A stretch of 64,000 nucleotides of DNA from Halobacillus faecis (GTDB lineage: Bacteria; Bacillota; Bacilli; Bacillales; Halobacillaceae): assembly GCF_007991335.1 (NCBI RefSeq), contig NZ_BJYD01000021.1, positions 62,001 to 126,000 of the forward strand, read 5' to 3'. Shown here in pieces: positions 27,289 through 38,285 of this stretch (position 1 is its first letter; the number at the start of each line of letters is the position of its first letter). Under the pieces are notes generated by a model. The model worked only from the letters and a program-made list of their open reading frames with translations, did no database searches and was not told where the DNA came from. A program made the position numbers and the translations under genes.

Positions 27289-28536
27289 TCAAGCTTTGAC
27301 CATACCCTCTTCTACCAACTGTTGCACCGCTTGTACGACAGCGATCTTCACATGCGCATAAGTCAATCCACCTTGGACGAAAGCCGTATAAGGGGGACGA
27401 ATGGGACCGTCGGCTGTCAACTCGAGACTTGCTCCTTGGATAAAAGTTCCCGCTGCCATGATGACTTCATCCTCGTAACCAGGCATGGCACTCGGTTCCG
27501 GTTTGAAATGGGAATTTACAGGGGATGCCTGCTGAATGGATTGACAAAATCTGATCATTTGTTCAGCTGTGTTGAAGTTGACGGATTGAATTAAATCGGT
27601 CCGCTTCGCATCAAAATCAGGATTTGTATTGAATCCGCATTCCCTCAAATATCTTGCAGTAAAAATTGCGCCCTTCAAAGCTTCTCCTACTACATGAGGA
27701 GCGAGGAAAATGCCTTGATACATTTCTTGCAGGCTATTCAAACTAGGTCCCGTTTCCTTCCCTAAGCCAGGAGCAGTTAAACGATAGCTGCATTTTTCAA
27801 TCAGTGTTTTCCCCCCTGCAATATAACCACCGACCCTTGCAATCCCGCCACCTGGGTTTTTTATTAGCGAACCAGCAATGAGGTCAGCCCCTACTTCAAG
27901 CGGCTCTCTCGTTTCTACGAATTCACCATAACAGTTATCAACAAAAACAATGACATCATCTTTAATCTCACGTACAAACTGGATGATCGATTGCAACTCG
28001 TCAATGTTGAATGAAGGACGATCCTCGTATCCCTTGGACCTTTGAATGGCTACGACCTTCGTCTTTTCATGTATAGCTGCTCGTATTCGATCATGGGAAA
28101 AAGCACCGTTCTCTTCTAATGCGATGGTTTGATAGCTGACACCGAAGTCACGCAATGAACCTGTGTCCTTATTGTCTTCAGAACCAATAACATCCCTTAG
28201 GGTGTCATAAGGCTCTCCAGATATGTAAAGCAGTTCATCTCCCGGGCGCAGAACTCCGAATAAGGCCGTCGTGATTGCGTGCGTTCCGGATATGAGCTGA
28301 GGCCTGACAAGGGCATCCTCCGCTTTAAATATTTCTGCATATAATGCTTCAAGTGTGTCTCTCCCGAAATCGTCATAGCCATAACCTGTCGTTGGGTTAA
28401 AGTGAGAATCACTGACCCTCAGTTTATGAAAGGCATGTAATACCTTTTCTTGATTGTACTCGACAATCTCGCCCACCCTATGGTGCTGGTTCTTAATCTC
28501 TTTCTCTACACGTTGCTTCAAATCTTGAATCTTCAT
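27289..28536 (-). CDS. ynbB: PLP-dependent methionine gamma-lyase-like protein YnbB
   Basis: A 415-aa protein of the aluminium-resistance/cystathionine-lyase-like PLP family, matching YnbB of B. subtilis. The fold-type I core has DNCYGEFVE (PLP ring/Asp) and the Schiff-base lysine in GSLIKNPGGGIA. The true substrate is unknown; some relatives act on sulfur amino acids. ATG has AGGAAGAGG upstream. It follows hflX (49-nt gap) and may be co-transcribed. Confidence 0.92.
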   Translation of the reverse strand: MKIQDLKQRVEKEIKNQHHRVGEIVEYNQEKVLHAFHKLRVSDSHFNPTTGYGYDDFGRDTLEALYAEIFKAEDALVRPQLISGTHAITTALFGVLRPGDELLYISGEPYDTLRDVIGSEDNKDTGSLRDFGVSYQTIALEENGAFSHDRIRAAIHEKTKVVAIQRSKGYEDRPSFNIDELQSIIQFVREIKDDVIVFVDNCYGEFVETREPLEVGADLIAGSLIKNPGGGIARVGGYIAGGKTLIEKCSYRLTAPGLGKETGPSLNSLQEMYQGIFLAPHVVGEALKGAIFTARYLRECGFNTNPDFDAKRTDLIQSVNFNTAEQMIRFCQSIQQASPVNSHFKPEPSAMPGYEDEVIMAAGTFIQGASLELTADGPIRPPYTAFVQGGLTYAHVKIAVVQAVQQLVEEGMVKA

Positions 28537-28585
28537 GATGAATCCTCTTCCTATCTTGCAGAATTTCGTTTATTCAGCGATTTAT

Positions 28586-29818
28586 TTATAATATTTGGTG
28601 TTTTAATGGATGGTGAGGGTGAATAAAGCCATGAAGGGCATAACCTTCTTTATCCTCATAAAAATGGATGCTCGTGATCATACTGTAGGCCTTGAATTGC
28701 TGCAGCCTTTTCCCTTCAGATGCCGGTACGAAAACGTCATACTCACTCCATTCTTCTTTCAATACCTCTTCAATTTTATGAAGAACTCTTTTACGATCAA
28801 TGGGATCATGCACGCTCACCGTCAACGACGGGAAGGAGTGAGGAATGAAATCCTCCTTCAGTAGATCTTTTTTATTGTAAACGGTGAGGATTGGAAGTTG
28901 GCCTGCTCCAAGGTCGTCCAATAACTTTAAAACCGTTTTTTCCTGCTGAATATGATCGGGGTGTGAAGCATCAACCATATGAACGATAAAGTCTGCTTCA
29001 GTCACTTCCTCTAACGTAGATCGGAAGGCCGCGATAAGCGTTGTCGGCAAGTCCTGAATGAATCCTACGGTATCAGAAAGAAGAGCCAAAAAGCCAGAAG
29101 GAAGGCTCATCTGTCTTGTTAGAGGATCAAGTGTAGCAAACAATAAATCCTCTTCGAAAGACTGGCTGTCGGTCACTCTATTGAAGAATGTTGATTTGCC
29201 CGCATTCGTATACCCGACGATGGCGACCTGAAAGGCCCGGTTTTCTTTTCTTCGTTTTCGATATTGTTCACGCTGCTTTACAACCGTATCCAGCCGCTTC
29301 TTGATGTCATCAATTCTTCGTTGGATGTGACGCCGATCCGTTTCCAATTTGGTTTCCCCAGGACCACGCGTACCAATTCCTCCACCTAACCGGGATAACG
29401 CTGTCCCTTGGCCAGATAGGCGCGGAAGCAAATACTGCAATTGGGCCAGTTCTACCTGCAACTTCCCTTCTTTCGTGCGAGCTCTTCCTGCAAAGATATC
29501 CAAAATCAGCTGGCTTCTGTCGATCACACGTACCCCGACTCTGTCCGCAATATTTCTAAGCTGACCGGGTGATAGTTCATCATTAAATATCACAAGCTCA
29601 GCTTCAGCGTCCTCTGCTGCTTCTTTTATTTCTTCAAGTTTCCCTTCACCTAAATATGTAGCCGGGTGAACCCGGTCACGCTTTTGAGTAATAATTTTGC
29701 ACACTTCTCCATCCGCGGTTTCCGTCAGTGACTGAAGCTCCTCTAAAGAGGACTGAAACCGTTCTTCTTGTTCGAATGGATCTTTTCTTGCGACTAACAC
29801 GACCAATTCTTTTGCCAT
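28586..29818 (-). CDS. hflX: Ribosome-associated GTPase HflX
   Basis: HflX (YnbA) binds 50S subunits and splits or rescues stalled and hibernating ribosomes. The product is 410 aa: an N-terminal HflX domain, the glycine-rich linker RLGGGIGTRGPGE, and the G-domain with GYTNAGKST (G1), DTVGFIQDLP (G3) and YNKKDL (G4). ATG at 29816-29818 is preferred (AGGTGAAG upstream); GTG at 29830 overlaps that site. It precedes ynbB and follows spoVK, as in B. subtilis. Confidence 0.95.
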   Translation of the reverse strand: MAKELVVLVARKDPFEQEERFQSSLEELQSLTETADGEVCKIITQKRDRVHPATYLGEGKLEEIKEAAEDAEAELVIFNDELSPGQLRNIADRVGVRVIDRSQLILDIFAGRARTKEGKLQVELAQLQYLLPRLSGQGTALSRLGGGIGTRGPGETKLETDRRHIQRRIDDIKKRLDTVVKQREQYRKRRKENRAFQVAIVGYTNAGKSTFFNRVTDSQSFEEDLLFATLDPLTRQMSLPSGFLALLSDTVGFIQDLPTTLIAAFRSTLEEVTEADFIVHMVDASHPDHIQQEKTVLKLLDDLGAGQLPILTVYNKKDLLKEDFIPHSFPSLTVSVHDPIDRKRVLHKIEEVLKEEWSEYDVFVPASEGKRLQQFKAYSMITSIHFYEDKEGYALHGFIHPHHPLKHQIL

Positions 29819-29899
29819 CTGTCTCTTCACCTACTCTTTTCGTCTGCCTCTATCTTGTTCATCATAACAGAAAAACGCTTGCTATGAATGGGCGGCCTA

Positions 29900-30844
29900 T
29901 TAGATCAAGTCTGTTTCTTGTAAGGTAACATCAAAATCTTCTGCCTGAAGCGTCATGAGTGTTTTTTTCTTCGGGTTGGGGGTGCTGATGACTCTCCAGG
30001 CATGTTTTCGAATGGCTTCTTCGATAAGATTCCTTACATAGCGGGCATTCGAAAAGTTTTCCTCCCGTCTGTTATACACATAAGCCAGATGCTGAAAAAG
30101 TTTTCGTTCCGCTTCTTTCGTTAAACAATATTCCCTTTCTTCAATCATTCCAAAAGCAATCTGCGTAAGTTCTTTCGCAGAATAGTCCTTGAAAGAAAGC
30201 TGGATGGGGAACCGGGAAGCAAGGCCTGGGTTTAAGGTCAGAAAATCTTCCATTTCATCTGGATAACCAGCAAGGATGATGATGCACTCATTATGATGGT
30301 CTTCCATGCATTTCACTAATGTATCAATCGCTTCTTTTCCAAAATCCTTCTCTCCACCTCTGGCTAGAGAATAGGCTTCGTCAATAAAAAGGACGCCCCC
30401 TAGTGCTTTATGAATTAAATCTTTCGTTTTTTGAGCTGTATGCCCGATGTACTCTCCGACAAGATCACTCCGATCGGCTTCAATGAATTGACCCTTTTCA
30501 AGCACGCCGACATCGCGGAATAAAGCAGCAACCATTCTGGCGATGGTCGTTTTCCCAGTACCTGGATTCCCGTGAAAAACCATGTGCAGGACTTGCGCAT
30601 TCGACTTTAATCCTGCTTCTTCTCTTTTCTTTGAAACAAGCACCTGTGCGTAAATCTCTTTTACCCTGGTCTTCAGATCCTCCATCCCAATGATAGAATT
30701 AAAAAATTCCTCTATTTTCAGAAAAGGAGCACCTGTCTGTTTTAGAGCAGCCGCTTTCCTATCAGGAATCGCTTTATCTTTAGAATCATTCAACACAATA
30801 TTGATTGTGCTGATAGGTCTCGCCGTTTTCGCTTGGGGTTGCAC
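29900..30844 (-). CDS. spoVK: Stage V sporulation AAA+ ATPase SpoVK
   Basis: A 314-aa CbxX/CfxQ-family AAA+ protein required for late sporulation (spore maturation) in B. subtilis. The single module shows GNPGTGKTTIARM (Walker A), GGVLFIDEAYSLARGG (Walker B) and LAGYPDEM. Its place between hflX and hfq is as in B. subtilis. GTG at 30842-30844 is the start, with GAGGAGGG 5-7 nt upstream. It is similar to the modules of the tandem protein at 9289-11553. A mother-cell sigma promoter is expected but was not identified. Confidence 0.93.
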   Translation of the reverse strand: MQPQAKTARPISTINIVLNDSKDKAIPDRKAAALKQTGAPFLKIEEFFNSIIGMEDLKTRVKEIYAQVLVSKKREEAGLKSNAQVLHMVFHGNPGTGKTTIARMVAALFRDVGVLEKGQFIEADRSDLVGEYIGHTAQKTKDLIHKALGGVLFIDEAYSLARGGEKDFGKEAIDTLVKCMEDHHNECIIILAGYPDEMEDFLTLNPGLASRFPIQLSFKDYSAKELTQIAFGMIEEREYCLTKEAERKLFQHLAYVYNRREENFSNARYVRNLIEEAIRKHAWRVISTPNPKKKTLMTLQAEDFDVTLQETDLI

Positions 30845-30924
30845 ATCGATCCCTCCTCATTCTTCTTCATCATACGCGTAGGTGGGGTTTCCTGTGACAG
30901 ACGCCCAAATCATACCTTTCCATG

Positions 30925-30959
30925 AAAAAGCGGATACCTTTAAAGGCACCCGCTTTTTT
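30925..30959 (-). terminator. Terminator of hfq
   Basis: AAAAAGCGG/CCGCTTTTT, with inner GCC-type pairs; T-run on the minus strand. Confidence 0.88.
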
Positions 30960-30980
30960 CGATTTCGTGATCCATTCACA

Positions 30981-31205
30981 TTATTCTTTATCCAATGAAA
31001 CATTTTTAACAGGAGCAAATGTCGAAATGGCATGTTTGAAAATCAATTGTTGCTTTCCTTCTGTCTCTAACAAGACAGTGAAATTATCGAAGGCTTTGAC
31101 GATGCCCCTCAATTGAAAGCCATTGAGCAGAAAGACAGTCACCTGCATGCGTTCTTTCCTTAATTGATTTAAATAATTGTCCTGGATATTAACCGATTGG
31201 GCCAT
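30981..31205 (-). CDS. hfq: RNA chaperone Hfq
   Basis: A 74-aa Sm-like protein that binds small RNAs as a hexamer. Sm1 contains [21 protein letters not shown] and Sm2 ends in [11 protein letters not shown], the Firmicute form of YKHAI. ATG follows GAGGAGG. It follows miaA after 45 nt and the two are probably one unit, as in many bacteria. Confidence 0.97.
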   Translation of the reverse strand: MAQSVNIQDNYLNQLRKERMQVTVFLLNGFQLRGIVKAFDNFTVLLETEGKQQLIFKHAISTFAPVKNVSLDKE

Positions 31206-31250
31206 GGATCTTCCTCCTCTTTTCTATCTGTAATAATACGATTCTACGCT

Positions 31251-32180
31251 TTAGCCTATCTTTCCTGCTAAATCGCCTAAAATTGTTTCAAATTTCTCCT
31301 CGTAGTTCGACGGAGATACTTCATACCAGTCGATCTCCATTTTGTTCTTGAAGTAGGTGTACTGACGTTTTGCATAACGTCTGGAATTACGTTTAAGTAA
31401 CTCGATCGCTTCCGACAGTGTACATGAACCTTCAAAATATGGAATCAATTCCTTATAACCAATCGCCTTCATCGATTGCGCGTCCTTCAATCCTTGTTCA
31501 TAAAGGTTTTGGACTTCTTGTACCAAGCCCTGTTCAATCATTTGATCGACTCTATGGTTGATACGCTCATACAGGAATTCACGATCCATCTCCAGTCCGA
31601 TTAACAATGGGTTAAAAGGAGATACGTTCTGTTTTTGATCATGGCGGTCACTCATCACCCGGCCTGTTGTTTCATAAACTTCAAGCGCTCTTAGTACACG
31701 CCTTTCATTATTCGGATGAATTTTTTCTGCTTGTTCAGGGTCGATTTCAACAAGGCGTTTGTACATATAATCTTTGCCATTTTCCTTCCATTCTTTTTCA
31801 AGTTTACGAATGATGGCAGGATCCTTTTTCTGTTCAGAAAAATGGAAATCAAAAAGTGTTGCCTGTATGTATAAGCCTGTCCCCCCTACCAAAACCGGCA
31901 GCTTCCCCCGGTCATGGATATCCCTGATTAACGCTTGCACCTTTTCCTGGAACTCAGCGACTGAAAACTGCTCAGCCGGATCTTTAATGTCAATCATATG
32001 ATGCGGGATGTCCTGCATCTCCTCGTTGGTCACCTTTGCTGTTCCGATATCCATCGTCCGGTAAATCTGCATAGAGTCTCCACTGATCACTTCCCCATCA
32101 AAACGCTGAGCGATCCGGATTCCCAAATTCGATTTTCCGACTGCTGTAGGACCGACTACTGAGATCACCAATGGTCTCAC
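31251..32180 (-). CDS. miaA: tRNA dimethylallyltransferase MiaA
   Basis: MiaA adds a dimethylallyl group to A37 of tRNAs reading UNN codons, the substrate later thiomethylated by MiaB (also in this window). The product is 309 aa. The P-loop GPTAVGKSNLG is near residues 10-20, then GDSMQIYRTMDIGTAKV and LVGGTGLYIQA. GTG at 32178-32180 is the start, with AAGGAGGTG upstream. It is divergent from an XRE regulator gene. Confidence 0.96.
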   Translation of the reverse strand: MRPLVISVVGPTAVGKSNLGIRIAQRFDGEVISGDSMQIYRTMDIGTAKVTNEEMQDIPHHMIDIKDPAEQFSVAEFQEKVQALIRDIHDRGKLPVLVGGTGLYIQATLFDFHFSEQKKDPAIIRKLEKEWKENGKDYMYKRLVEIDPEQAEKIHPNNERRVLRALEVYETTGRVMSDRHDQKQNVSPFNPLLIGLEMDREFLYERINHRVDQMIEQGLVQEVQNLYEQGLKDAQSMKAIGYKELIPYFEGSCTLSEAIELLKRNSRRYAKRQYTYFKNKMEIDWYEVSPSNYEEKFETILGDLAGKIG

Positions 32181-32248
32181 ACTCCCACCTCCTTCACACG
32201 TATCTATTATACATGAATGGCTCTACAATCATACCTCAGCGGATAAAC

Positions 32249-32263
32249 TAACGCAATCCGTTA
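32249..32263. promoter_or_regulatory. Palindromic operator 1 of the XRE gene
   Basis: TAACGCAATCCGTTA, inverted repeat TAACG-N5-CGTTA. Confidence 0.65.
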
Positions 32264-32270
32264 CTATCAC

Positions 32271-32285
32271 TAACGAGTTCCGTTA
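32271..32285. promoter_or_regulatory. Palindromic operator 2 of the XRE gene
   Basis: TAACGAGTTCCGTTA, same half-sites as operator 1 and 22 bp from it centre to centre. Confidence 0.65.
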
Positions 32286-32300
32286 CAAATATTCAAAATA

Positions 32301-32332
32301 TTCGTTAGTCGTACTATCGCATTTCGTTAGTC
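32301..32332. promoter_or_regulatory. Direct repeat of TTCGTTAGTC upstream of the XRE gene
   Basis: TTCGTTAGTC occurs at 32301-32310 and 32323-32332, again 22 bp apart. Each contains the CGTTA half-site. They lie closest to the XRE start and would block its promoter. Confidence 0.6.
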
Positions 32333-32365
32333 TGTGTTATAGTATAGAAAAGGAGGCGTCTTAAA

Positions 32366-32725
32366 GTGGTCCATGAAAGAATTCGTTCACTTAGAAAAGA
32401 AAGACGTTTTACACAATCGATGTTGGCTGAAAAAGTCGGTGTATCCCCACAAGTCGTATCGAATTGGGAACGGAGCTACACTTCCCCGGATCTTGAAGAT
32501 CTCGCGAAGATTGCTCACGCTCTTCATACCACCGCAGATTATCTCCTCGGTTTAAGTGATGAACAAGAGGATGAAATGCGTGAAATTAAGCAGCTCCTTG
32601 AAACAAAGGGATACACAAAACCTGTATTTTTTGACAAAAAAGCATGGTTCGGAATCCAGCCGGAAGACATTAAACAAATTGATAACTATTTTCGTTTTCT
32701 TCTCCAGCAAAAAAATATCTCCTGA
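32366..32725 (+). CDS. XRE-family transcriptional regulator
   Basis: A 119-aa protein. Residues about 5-60 form a Cro/CI-type helix-turn-helix (FTQSMLAEKVGVSPQVVSNWE, quoted partly: LAEKVGVSPQVVSNWE). The C-terminal half is a short helical, probably dimerising domain. GTG at 32366 follows AAAGGAGG. Four CGTTA-type sites in the 185-bp region shared with miaA suggest autoregulation, and possibly control of miaA. It is not part of the conserved B. subtilis order here, so it may be an acquired stand-alone regulator. Confidence 0.85.
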   Translation: MVHERIRSLRKERRFTQSMLAEKVGVSPQVVSNWERSYTSPDLEDLAKIAHALHTTADYLLGLSDEQEDEMREIKQLLETKGYTKPVFFDKKAWFGIQPEDIKQIDNYFRFLLQQKNIS

Positions 32726-32795
32726 CCCCTACTCTGACATTCGCACTTATATATTGTTGATTATAAAAATGTTATGTAAACAAATACTGAACAAA

Positions 32796-32829
32796 AAAGA
32801 GAGACTCCGCAAATTAGGAGTCTCTCTTT
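32796..32829. terminator. Bidirectional terminator between the XRE gene and mutL
   Basis: AAAGAGAGACTCC/GGAGTCTCTCTTT, 13 perfect pairs, 8-nt loop. Confidence 0.92.
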
Positions 32830-32833
32830 CTTA

Positions 32834-34696
32834 TTACATCACACGTTTGAACATCTTTTCCATTTCATATTCAGAAAAGAATACAATAATCGGTCTTCCA
32901 TGAGGACAAGTGAAAGGGTCCGTTGACTTTCTCAAATCTTCTAAGAGATGAAACATATCGGTCTGGTTCAAGTAGTGGTTTGCTTTAATCGAACGTTTAC
33001 ACGACATGAGAATCGCTGCTTCTTCTCTTAGTTTAAGAATATCAATCCGTTCTTCCTCCATCAGCTGCTGAATCATTTCTTCTATCACTTCCTCTTCGAA
33101 CCCTTTCGGGAACCATTGAGGGTGGCTGCGCACAATGTAGGTCGTATCTCCGAATGGTTCAAAAAACAATCCCACTTTTTCCAGTTCGTCTCTATACTCT
33201 TCTATTCTTAAAGACTCAGCCTTGGAAAATTCAAAGGTCATCGGTACAAGCAATTCTTGTACCTCATGGTCAACTTCCGACAACTTGTCTCTGAAGAATT
33301 CATACTTGATCCTTTCTTGAGCCGCATGCTGATCGACGATATACATGCCTTCCTCATTTTGAGCAAGAATGTACGTACCATGCAGCTGACCAATCGGATG
33401 CATGGTCGGAACTCTTTTCTTTTCAAGAGAAGGTGCTTCTTTTTCGACTTTATCTCCCGGTGGTACGCTTTCTTTTGGAACAGAGTCCTCTAAATCGAAT
33501 GTAGGGGCCATCTCCTTGATTAACTCATCCTGATTTTTTTGATAACCATCCTCTTTGGGAAGTCCTTGCTCGCTTTCCAACAAGTGGTCCAACGTAGTTT
33601 CCCTTTCCCGATGGGCATCCTCCTCCCTCGTATGATAGAGATTGAAGGATTCCTGCGTGGATTTCTCTTTTGAAGGCTTCGGTGCTGGCTGTGACACATC
33701 AGGAATGAGTGTTTGTTTACGAAAAGCCTGGCGGACGGTCTCTTCTAACAAATCATACAATTCCTTCTCCTTACTAAAACGCACCTCCATTTTTGATGGA
33801 TGAACGTTGACATCGACAAGGATCGGATCCATGTCTATATTTAACACGACTATCGGACTTTTTCCGATTGGCAGCAGCGTGTGGTAGCCTTGCATAACAG
33901 CTTTATTCAATGGAATACTTCGAATGAAACGGCCATTGATAATGGTTGACATATAATTCCTTGAAGCACGGTAGACTTCTGGTTTCGCGATGTAGCCATC
34001 GACTTTAAAATCCGCCGTCTCCATCTTTATCGGAATCATCTTTTTAGCAACATTCATTCCATAAATGTTCGCTATGACTTGGAGGAGATCTCCACGTCCA
34101 TTCGTTTTGAAGATCTGCTTTTCATTGTGATTGCAAAGGAACTGGACTTCAGGATGAGCTAAGGCCAAACGATTTAATACATCTGTCACATGACCGAGTT
34201 CTGTATGGATTGTTTTCATATACTTCAATCGGGCAGGCGTATTGAAGAACAGCTCCTCCACTGTAATGTCTGTCCCTTTTCTCGCATCACTTTTCCCTCT
34301 GGAGACGAGGTGGCCACCTTCAAGGTTCATTTTTGTCCCAGCACTGTCTCCCGTAGAGGTCTGGATACTCAATCGGCTCACGGCAGCGATACTTGCTAAT
34401 GCTTCACCGCGAAAGCCTAGAGAACGGACATGAAAAAGATCGTTTTCATCCATAATTTTACTCGTTGCATGGCGATGAAAAGCGATTTCACAGTCTTCTT
34501 CTTCCATACCCGCGCCATCATCGGTGATCCGGATGCGCTGTAACCCGGCCTCCATTAAATCGATCTTCACCCAAGTGGCACCTGCATCAATACTGTTTTC
34601 TACCAGTTCTTTGACGACAGAGGCTGGGCGCTCAACAACTTCTCCGGCCGCTATTTTGTTCGCTAGGTGGTCTGGCATTAGTCGGATTCGCGCCAT
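32834..34696 (-). CDS. mutL: DNA mismatch repair protein MutL
   Basis: MutL couples mismatch recognition by MutS to strand incision. The product is 620 aa. The GHKL ATPase domain has [11 protein letters not shown] and TDDGAGM, then [10 protein letters not shown]. The C-terminal nuclease domain has [12 protein letters not shown] (the metal-binding DQHAx2Ex4E motif) and CPHGRPI, so this is a nicking MutL. QELLVP near residue 487 resembles the sliding-clamp contact. It follows mutS after 13 nt. Confidence 0.97.
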   Translation of the reverse strand: MARIRLMPDHLANKIAAGEVVERPASVVKELVENSIDAGATWVKIDLMEAGLQRIRITDDGAGMEEEDCEIAFHRHATSKIMDENDLFHVRSLGFRGEALASIAAVSRLSIQTSTGDSAGTKMNLEGGHLVSRGKSDARKGTDITVEELFFNTPARLKYMKTIHTELGHVTDVLNRLALAHPEVQFLCNHNEKQIFKTNGRGDLLQVIANIYGMNVAKKMIPIKMETADFKVDGYIAKPEVYRASRNYMSTIINGRFIRSIPLNKAVMQGYHTLLPIGKSPIVVLNIDMDPILVDVNVHPSKMEVRFSKEKELYDLLEETVRQAFRKQTLIPDVSQPAPKPSKEKSTQESFNLYHTREEDAHRERETTLDHLLESEQGLPKEDGYQKNQDELIKEMAPTFDLEDSVPKESVPPGDKVEKEAPSLEKKRVPTMHPIGQLHGTYILAQNEEGMYIVDQHAAQERIKYEFFRDKLSEVDHEVQELLVPMTFEFSKAESLRIEEYRDELEKVGLFFEPFGDTTYIVRSHPQWFPKGFEEEVIEEMIQQLMEEERIDILKLREEAAILMSCKRSIKANHYLNQTDMFHLLEDLRKSTDPFTCPHGRPIIVFFSEYEMEKMFKRVM

Positions 34697-34709
34697 CTCT
34701 GTTCCTCCT

Positions 34710-37292
34710 TTATGATTTTAAACGTTTTTGCAATTGGTACAATTCATTCATAGCATCCATTGGTGTCATTTCCATCAAATCCAATGACTGCAGGCGTTTT
34801 TCCACCTGAGAAATCTGAGGGGCCCCGCTCTCTTTTTTCTCAGGCTTTGTTTCTTCTACAAACAAGCTTAACTGTTCCTCTTCTTCTTTAGAAGCAGTCG
34901 CATCCATTTTTAGAGGTCCGTTTTCAAGCTGTTCCAGAAGGGCGGTTGCTCTGTTGATCAGTGGATCAGGCAAGTGCGCAAGCTTCGCCACATGGATACC
35001 ATAACTTTCGTCCGCTGGCCCCTCTTTGATCTGGTGAAGGAATACTACATTGCCTTCATACTCTTCCGCACGGACATGAACATTTTTCAAGCGATCAAGC
35101 TCCTCATCCAAAGAGGTCAACTCATGATAGTGGGTAGAGAACAGCGTTTTCGCCTTAATCTCTCCATGGATATACTCCACTATAGCCTGAGCAAGAGCCA
35201 TACCGTCATACGTACTTGTCCCCCTCCCTATTTCATCTAGGAGGATCAAGCTGTTTTCCGTTGCGTGAGTCAATGCGTGGTTTGCTTCTAGCATTTCGAC
35301 CATGAATGTACTATGACCGGAAACAAGATCATCCGCTGCACCAATTCTTGTAAAGATTTGATCAAAAACTGGTAAACTCGCAGACTGGCATGGCACAAAG
35401 GAGCCCATTTGTCCAAGAATGGCCGTCAATGCAAGTTGACGCATGTACGTACTCTTACCGGACATGTTCGGTCCCGTAATCATTAGCACATCCGTTTCAT
35501 CATTCATGTAAATGTCATTCGGGACGAACGTTCCTTCCTGCATCACTTTTTCTACAACAGGATGGCGGCCCTGACGGATGTCCACCACTCGTTGTTCCTG
35601 GTATTCCGGTCGTACATATTGATAGGATTCTGCTACTTGAGCAAAACCTTGGAGAACATCAATTCGGCTGATTTGGTCTGCCAGCTGTTGAAGTCTTTTG
35701 ACATAAGCCTTCACCTTTTCGCGAACACCAAGGAACAATTCATACTCAAGCTCCACACTTTTTTCCTGAGCTTCGAGGATCAGCGTTTCTCTTTCTTTCA
35801 GCTCTGGAGTAATGAAACGTTCGGCATTTGTAAGGGTCTGCTTACGCTCGTACCTTCCTTCTGGTAAATGTCTCAAGTTTGCTTTTGTCACTTCAATGTA
35901 ATAGCCGAAGACACGATTATAGCCGATTTTCAAGGATTTAATGCCTGTTTCAGCTCGTTCTCTTTGTTCAAGCTCAGCAATCCACTGCTTTCCATTCTTA
36001 GAAGCGTATCTATAGTCATCCAGCTGTTCGTTGAAGCCGTCCCGAATCAAGCCTCCTTCTTTTACAGAGATTGGAGGATCATCAGCGATGCTTTCCTGAA
36101 GAAGATCTTTCAATTCCTGCAGAGGATCGACCATGTCATATAAACTTTCAATGGAAGGGTGCTCAAATTTTGAAAGGGTCGTTAAAATATCGGGTATATG
36201 ACTCAATGAATTCCTCAACTGGATCATATCCCTGGCATTCACATTGCCAAACGCTACTCTTCCAGCTAAGCGTTCCAAGTCATAAACATTTGAGAGCTCA
36301 TCCCTCAAAGTCTCTCGCTCAAAAAACTGATCTAGAAATCCTTCGACCTGGTCATGCCTCATCGCAATGGCATCCGCTGACAACAACGGACGCTCCATCC
36401 ACTTTTTGAGCATACGAGCGCCCATGGAAGTGACGGTTTTGTCGATGACAGAGAGAAGACTCCCCGCTTTCCCTTTCTTTCTAAGGGTTTCCAACAGCTC
36501 TAAGTTTCTTTTGGAGTACATATCGAGGGTCATGTATTGTTTCAATTCAATCACTTTCACAGGCTGCAGGTGATCGAGCGACCTTTTTTGCGTATGCTGA
36601 ATATAATTGAGAAGCCTTCCGAAGCCCACTAATAGCTTATCTTGATGAACGCCCTCAACAAGAGGTTGAAATTCAGGAGCAATGTCTGTCCAGTCCTGGT
36701 GAGAGACCGTGTAATCCAAACGGTCGATCAACATCTGTTTTTGTTCGACATCAAAATCATTGGATACGACCACTTCTTTGACCGGCCGGCTGTACAATTC
36801 ACTCATAGCCGCGTCAAAACCACCGGGGATAAGAGCTACACTGTTTTCTCCTGTAGTGAGGTCATTGTAACTGACCACGTAAGAGCCATCTTCTAAGTCG
36901 CTCAGGGAAGCCAAGTAGTTGTTTTCCTTTTCGTCGAGCATGCTGCCTTCCATGACCGTACCCGGAGTGATCAATTGGACCACTTCCCGTTTTACGACCC
37001 CTTTGGTCGTTTTCGGATCCTCAACCTGCTCACATATAGCAACTTTGTATCCTTTTTCAATCAACTGCTTTATGTAATTGTCTGCAGAGTGATAAGGGAC
37101 TCCACACATTGGAATACGTCCGTTAGAACCTCCGTCCCTGCTGGTCAATGTAATTTCAAGCTCCTGGGACGCCTTCAGTGCATCCTCAAAAAACAATTCA
37201 TAAAAATCGCCTAACCGGAAAAACAGAAAGGCATCTTTTTGGTCTGCTTTAATTTTCAAATACTGCTGCATCATGGGTGTGTATTGTGCCAT
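34710..37292 (-). CDS. mutS: DNA mismatch repair protein MutS
   Basis: MutS recognises mismatches. The product is 860 aa: [11 protein letters not shown] with the mismatch-wedging Phe and Glu near residue 30, the ABC ATPase [13 protein letters not shown] and [16 protein letters not shown], and a C-terminal QLSLF clamp-binding motif near residue 805. ATG at 37290-37292 (MAQYTPMM) has GGAGG at 8 nt; the longer frame from 37334 has no ribosome site. First gene of mutSL. Confidence 0.97.
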   Translation of the reverse strand: MAQYTPMMQQYLKIKADQKDAFLFFRLGDFYELFFEDALKASQELEITLTSRDGGSNGRIPMCGVPYHSADNYIKQLIEKGYKVAICEQVEDPKTTKGVVKREVVQLITPGTVMEGSMLDEKENNYLASLSDLEDGSYVVSYNDLTTGENSVALIPGGFDAAMSELYSRPVKEVVVSNDFDVEQKQMLIDRLDYTVSHQDWTDIAPEFQPLVEGVHQDKLLVGFGRLLNYIQHTQKRSLDHLQPVKVIELKQYMTLDMYSKRNLELLETLRKKGKAGSLLSVIDKTVTSMGARMLKKWMERPLLSADAIAMRHDQVEGFLDQFFERETLRDELSNVYDLERLAGRVAFGNVNARDMIQLRNSLSHIPDILTTLSKFEHPSIESLYDMVDPLQELKDLLQESIADDPPISVKEGGLIRDGFNEQLDDYRYASKNGKQWIAELEQRERAETGIKSLKIGYNRVFGYYIEVTKANLRHLPEGRYERKQTLTNAERFITPELKERETLILEAQEKSVELEYELFLGVREKVKAYVKRLQQLADQISRIDVLQGFAQVAESYQYVRPEYQEQRVVDIRQGRHPVVEKVMQEGTFVPNDIYMNDETDVLMITGPNMSGKSTYMRQLALTAILGQMGSFVPCQSASLPVFDQIFTRIGAADDLVSGHSTFMVEMLEANHALTHATENSLILLDEIGRGTSTYDGMALAQAIVEYIHGEIKAKTLFSTHYHELTSLDEELDRLKNVHVRAEEYEGNVVFLHQIKEGPADESYGIHVAKLAHLPDPLINRATALLEQLENGPLKMDATASKEEEEQLSLFVEETKPEKKESGAPQISQVEKRLQSLDLMEMTPMDAMNELYQLQKRLKS

Positions 37293-37545
37293 AAGGTTAA
37301 ACCTCCAAAACGTACAATAAGATTCTCCAACCATTATAGCATACGAGGCAAATGTTCTTACACGAAAGAACCAAGTATAGGGCAGGATTAATTCTTAAAA
37401 AATTGATTTCGAAATGTTCTTTAGAAATCAGGGTCGTTTAGGTAGGGATCGTTTTCCTCCCACCAGAACCACTCACAAATGTCTTGAAACTGATTTTTTC
37501 AAGAATAAGGAACTATTCTTCAATTAACGTGAAAGTACAAAAAAA

Positions 37546-37574
37546 GAATTCCTCGCTGAGACAGCAAGGAATTC
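37546..37574 (-). terminator. Terminator of cotE
   Basis: GAATTCCT.GCT/AGC.AGGAATTC with one mismatch, followed on the minus strand by TTTTTTTG. Confidence 0.9.
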
Positions 37575-37578
37575 ATGA

Positions 37579-38154
37579 TTAATCGTGGCTATCGTGATCT
37601 CTGTCTGAAGAAGATGGAAGGAAGTCCGTTTCAATGGCTGAAAAATCATCGGAAGACAAATCATAATCGTAATCATCATCATGGCCGCATCCATGGGGAT
37701 CCACTTTCACACATAACTTCGTTTCACCTATAACATCTACAGCAAACTCTCTTTCTACTTCAACGCAAATTTTTTGCCCATTACCTGATATGTTTGCCTC
37801 TAAACAGTTCGGTTGCTGTACGACCTTAGCGATTACCTCAAAGTCATCATGTACACAATTATCATCTTTCACTGCCAACTTGACGTGATCACAATAGCTG
37901 ACACGCTCTGTAACGACTTCTGTTTTTGTATTGTCGTTATACGAATACCAGACGTTCACGTCGTAACTGCCAGAAACTTCAACGTGATCTCCTTTCTTTT
38001 TGGCATTGTAGATGTGATTGATGACCCAACAACCTAGGATACTTGTCGGACGGTGCGAAGGGCTAATGGTGTGTGTGGATTCTGTAAACTTTTTACCTTT
38101 ACCGATTACAGCTTTTGTAATGATCTCTCTGTAGTCTCGTTCAAAAAAAGACAT
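37579..38154 (-). CDS. cotE: Outer spore coat morphogenetic protein CotE
   Basis: CotE assembles the outer coat around the forespore. The 191-aa product shows the family start ([18 protein letters not shown]) and ILGCWVINH. The tail is very acidic and rich in His/Asp ([13 protein letters not shown], then [11 protein letters not shown]), as in relatives. ATG follows GGAGGAG. In B. subtilis it is transcribed in the mother cell; matching sigma-E/K elements were not identified. Its place between mutS and ricA is conserved. Confidence 0.95.
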   Translation of the reverse strand: MSFFERDYREIITKAVIGKGKKFTESTHTISPSHRPTSILGCWVINHIYNAKKKGDHVEVSGSYDVNVWYSYNDNTKTEVVTERVSYCDHVKLAVKDDNCVHDDFEVIAKVVQQPNCLEANISGNGQKICVEVEREFAVDVIGETKLCVKVDPHGCGHDDDYDYDLSSDDFSAIETDFLPSSSDRDHDSHD

Positions 38155-38285
38155 AGGGTTTCACTCCTCCTTATTCTACCACCCATCCTATGTGTGGGTT
38201 GGGCGAATGGTGACTAGCGGGAAAATGGCCTAAGGACGTGTTTAATTCATTCTATGCACTAGCCCATAAAATTGTACGAAAAAAA

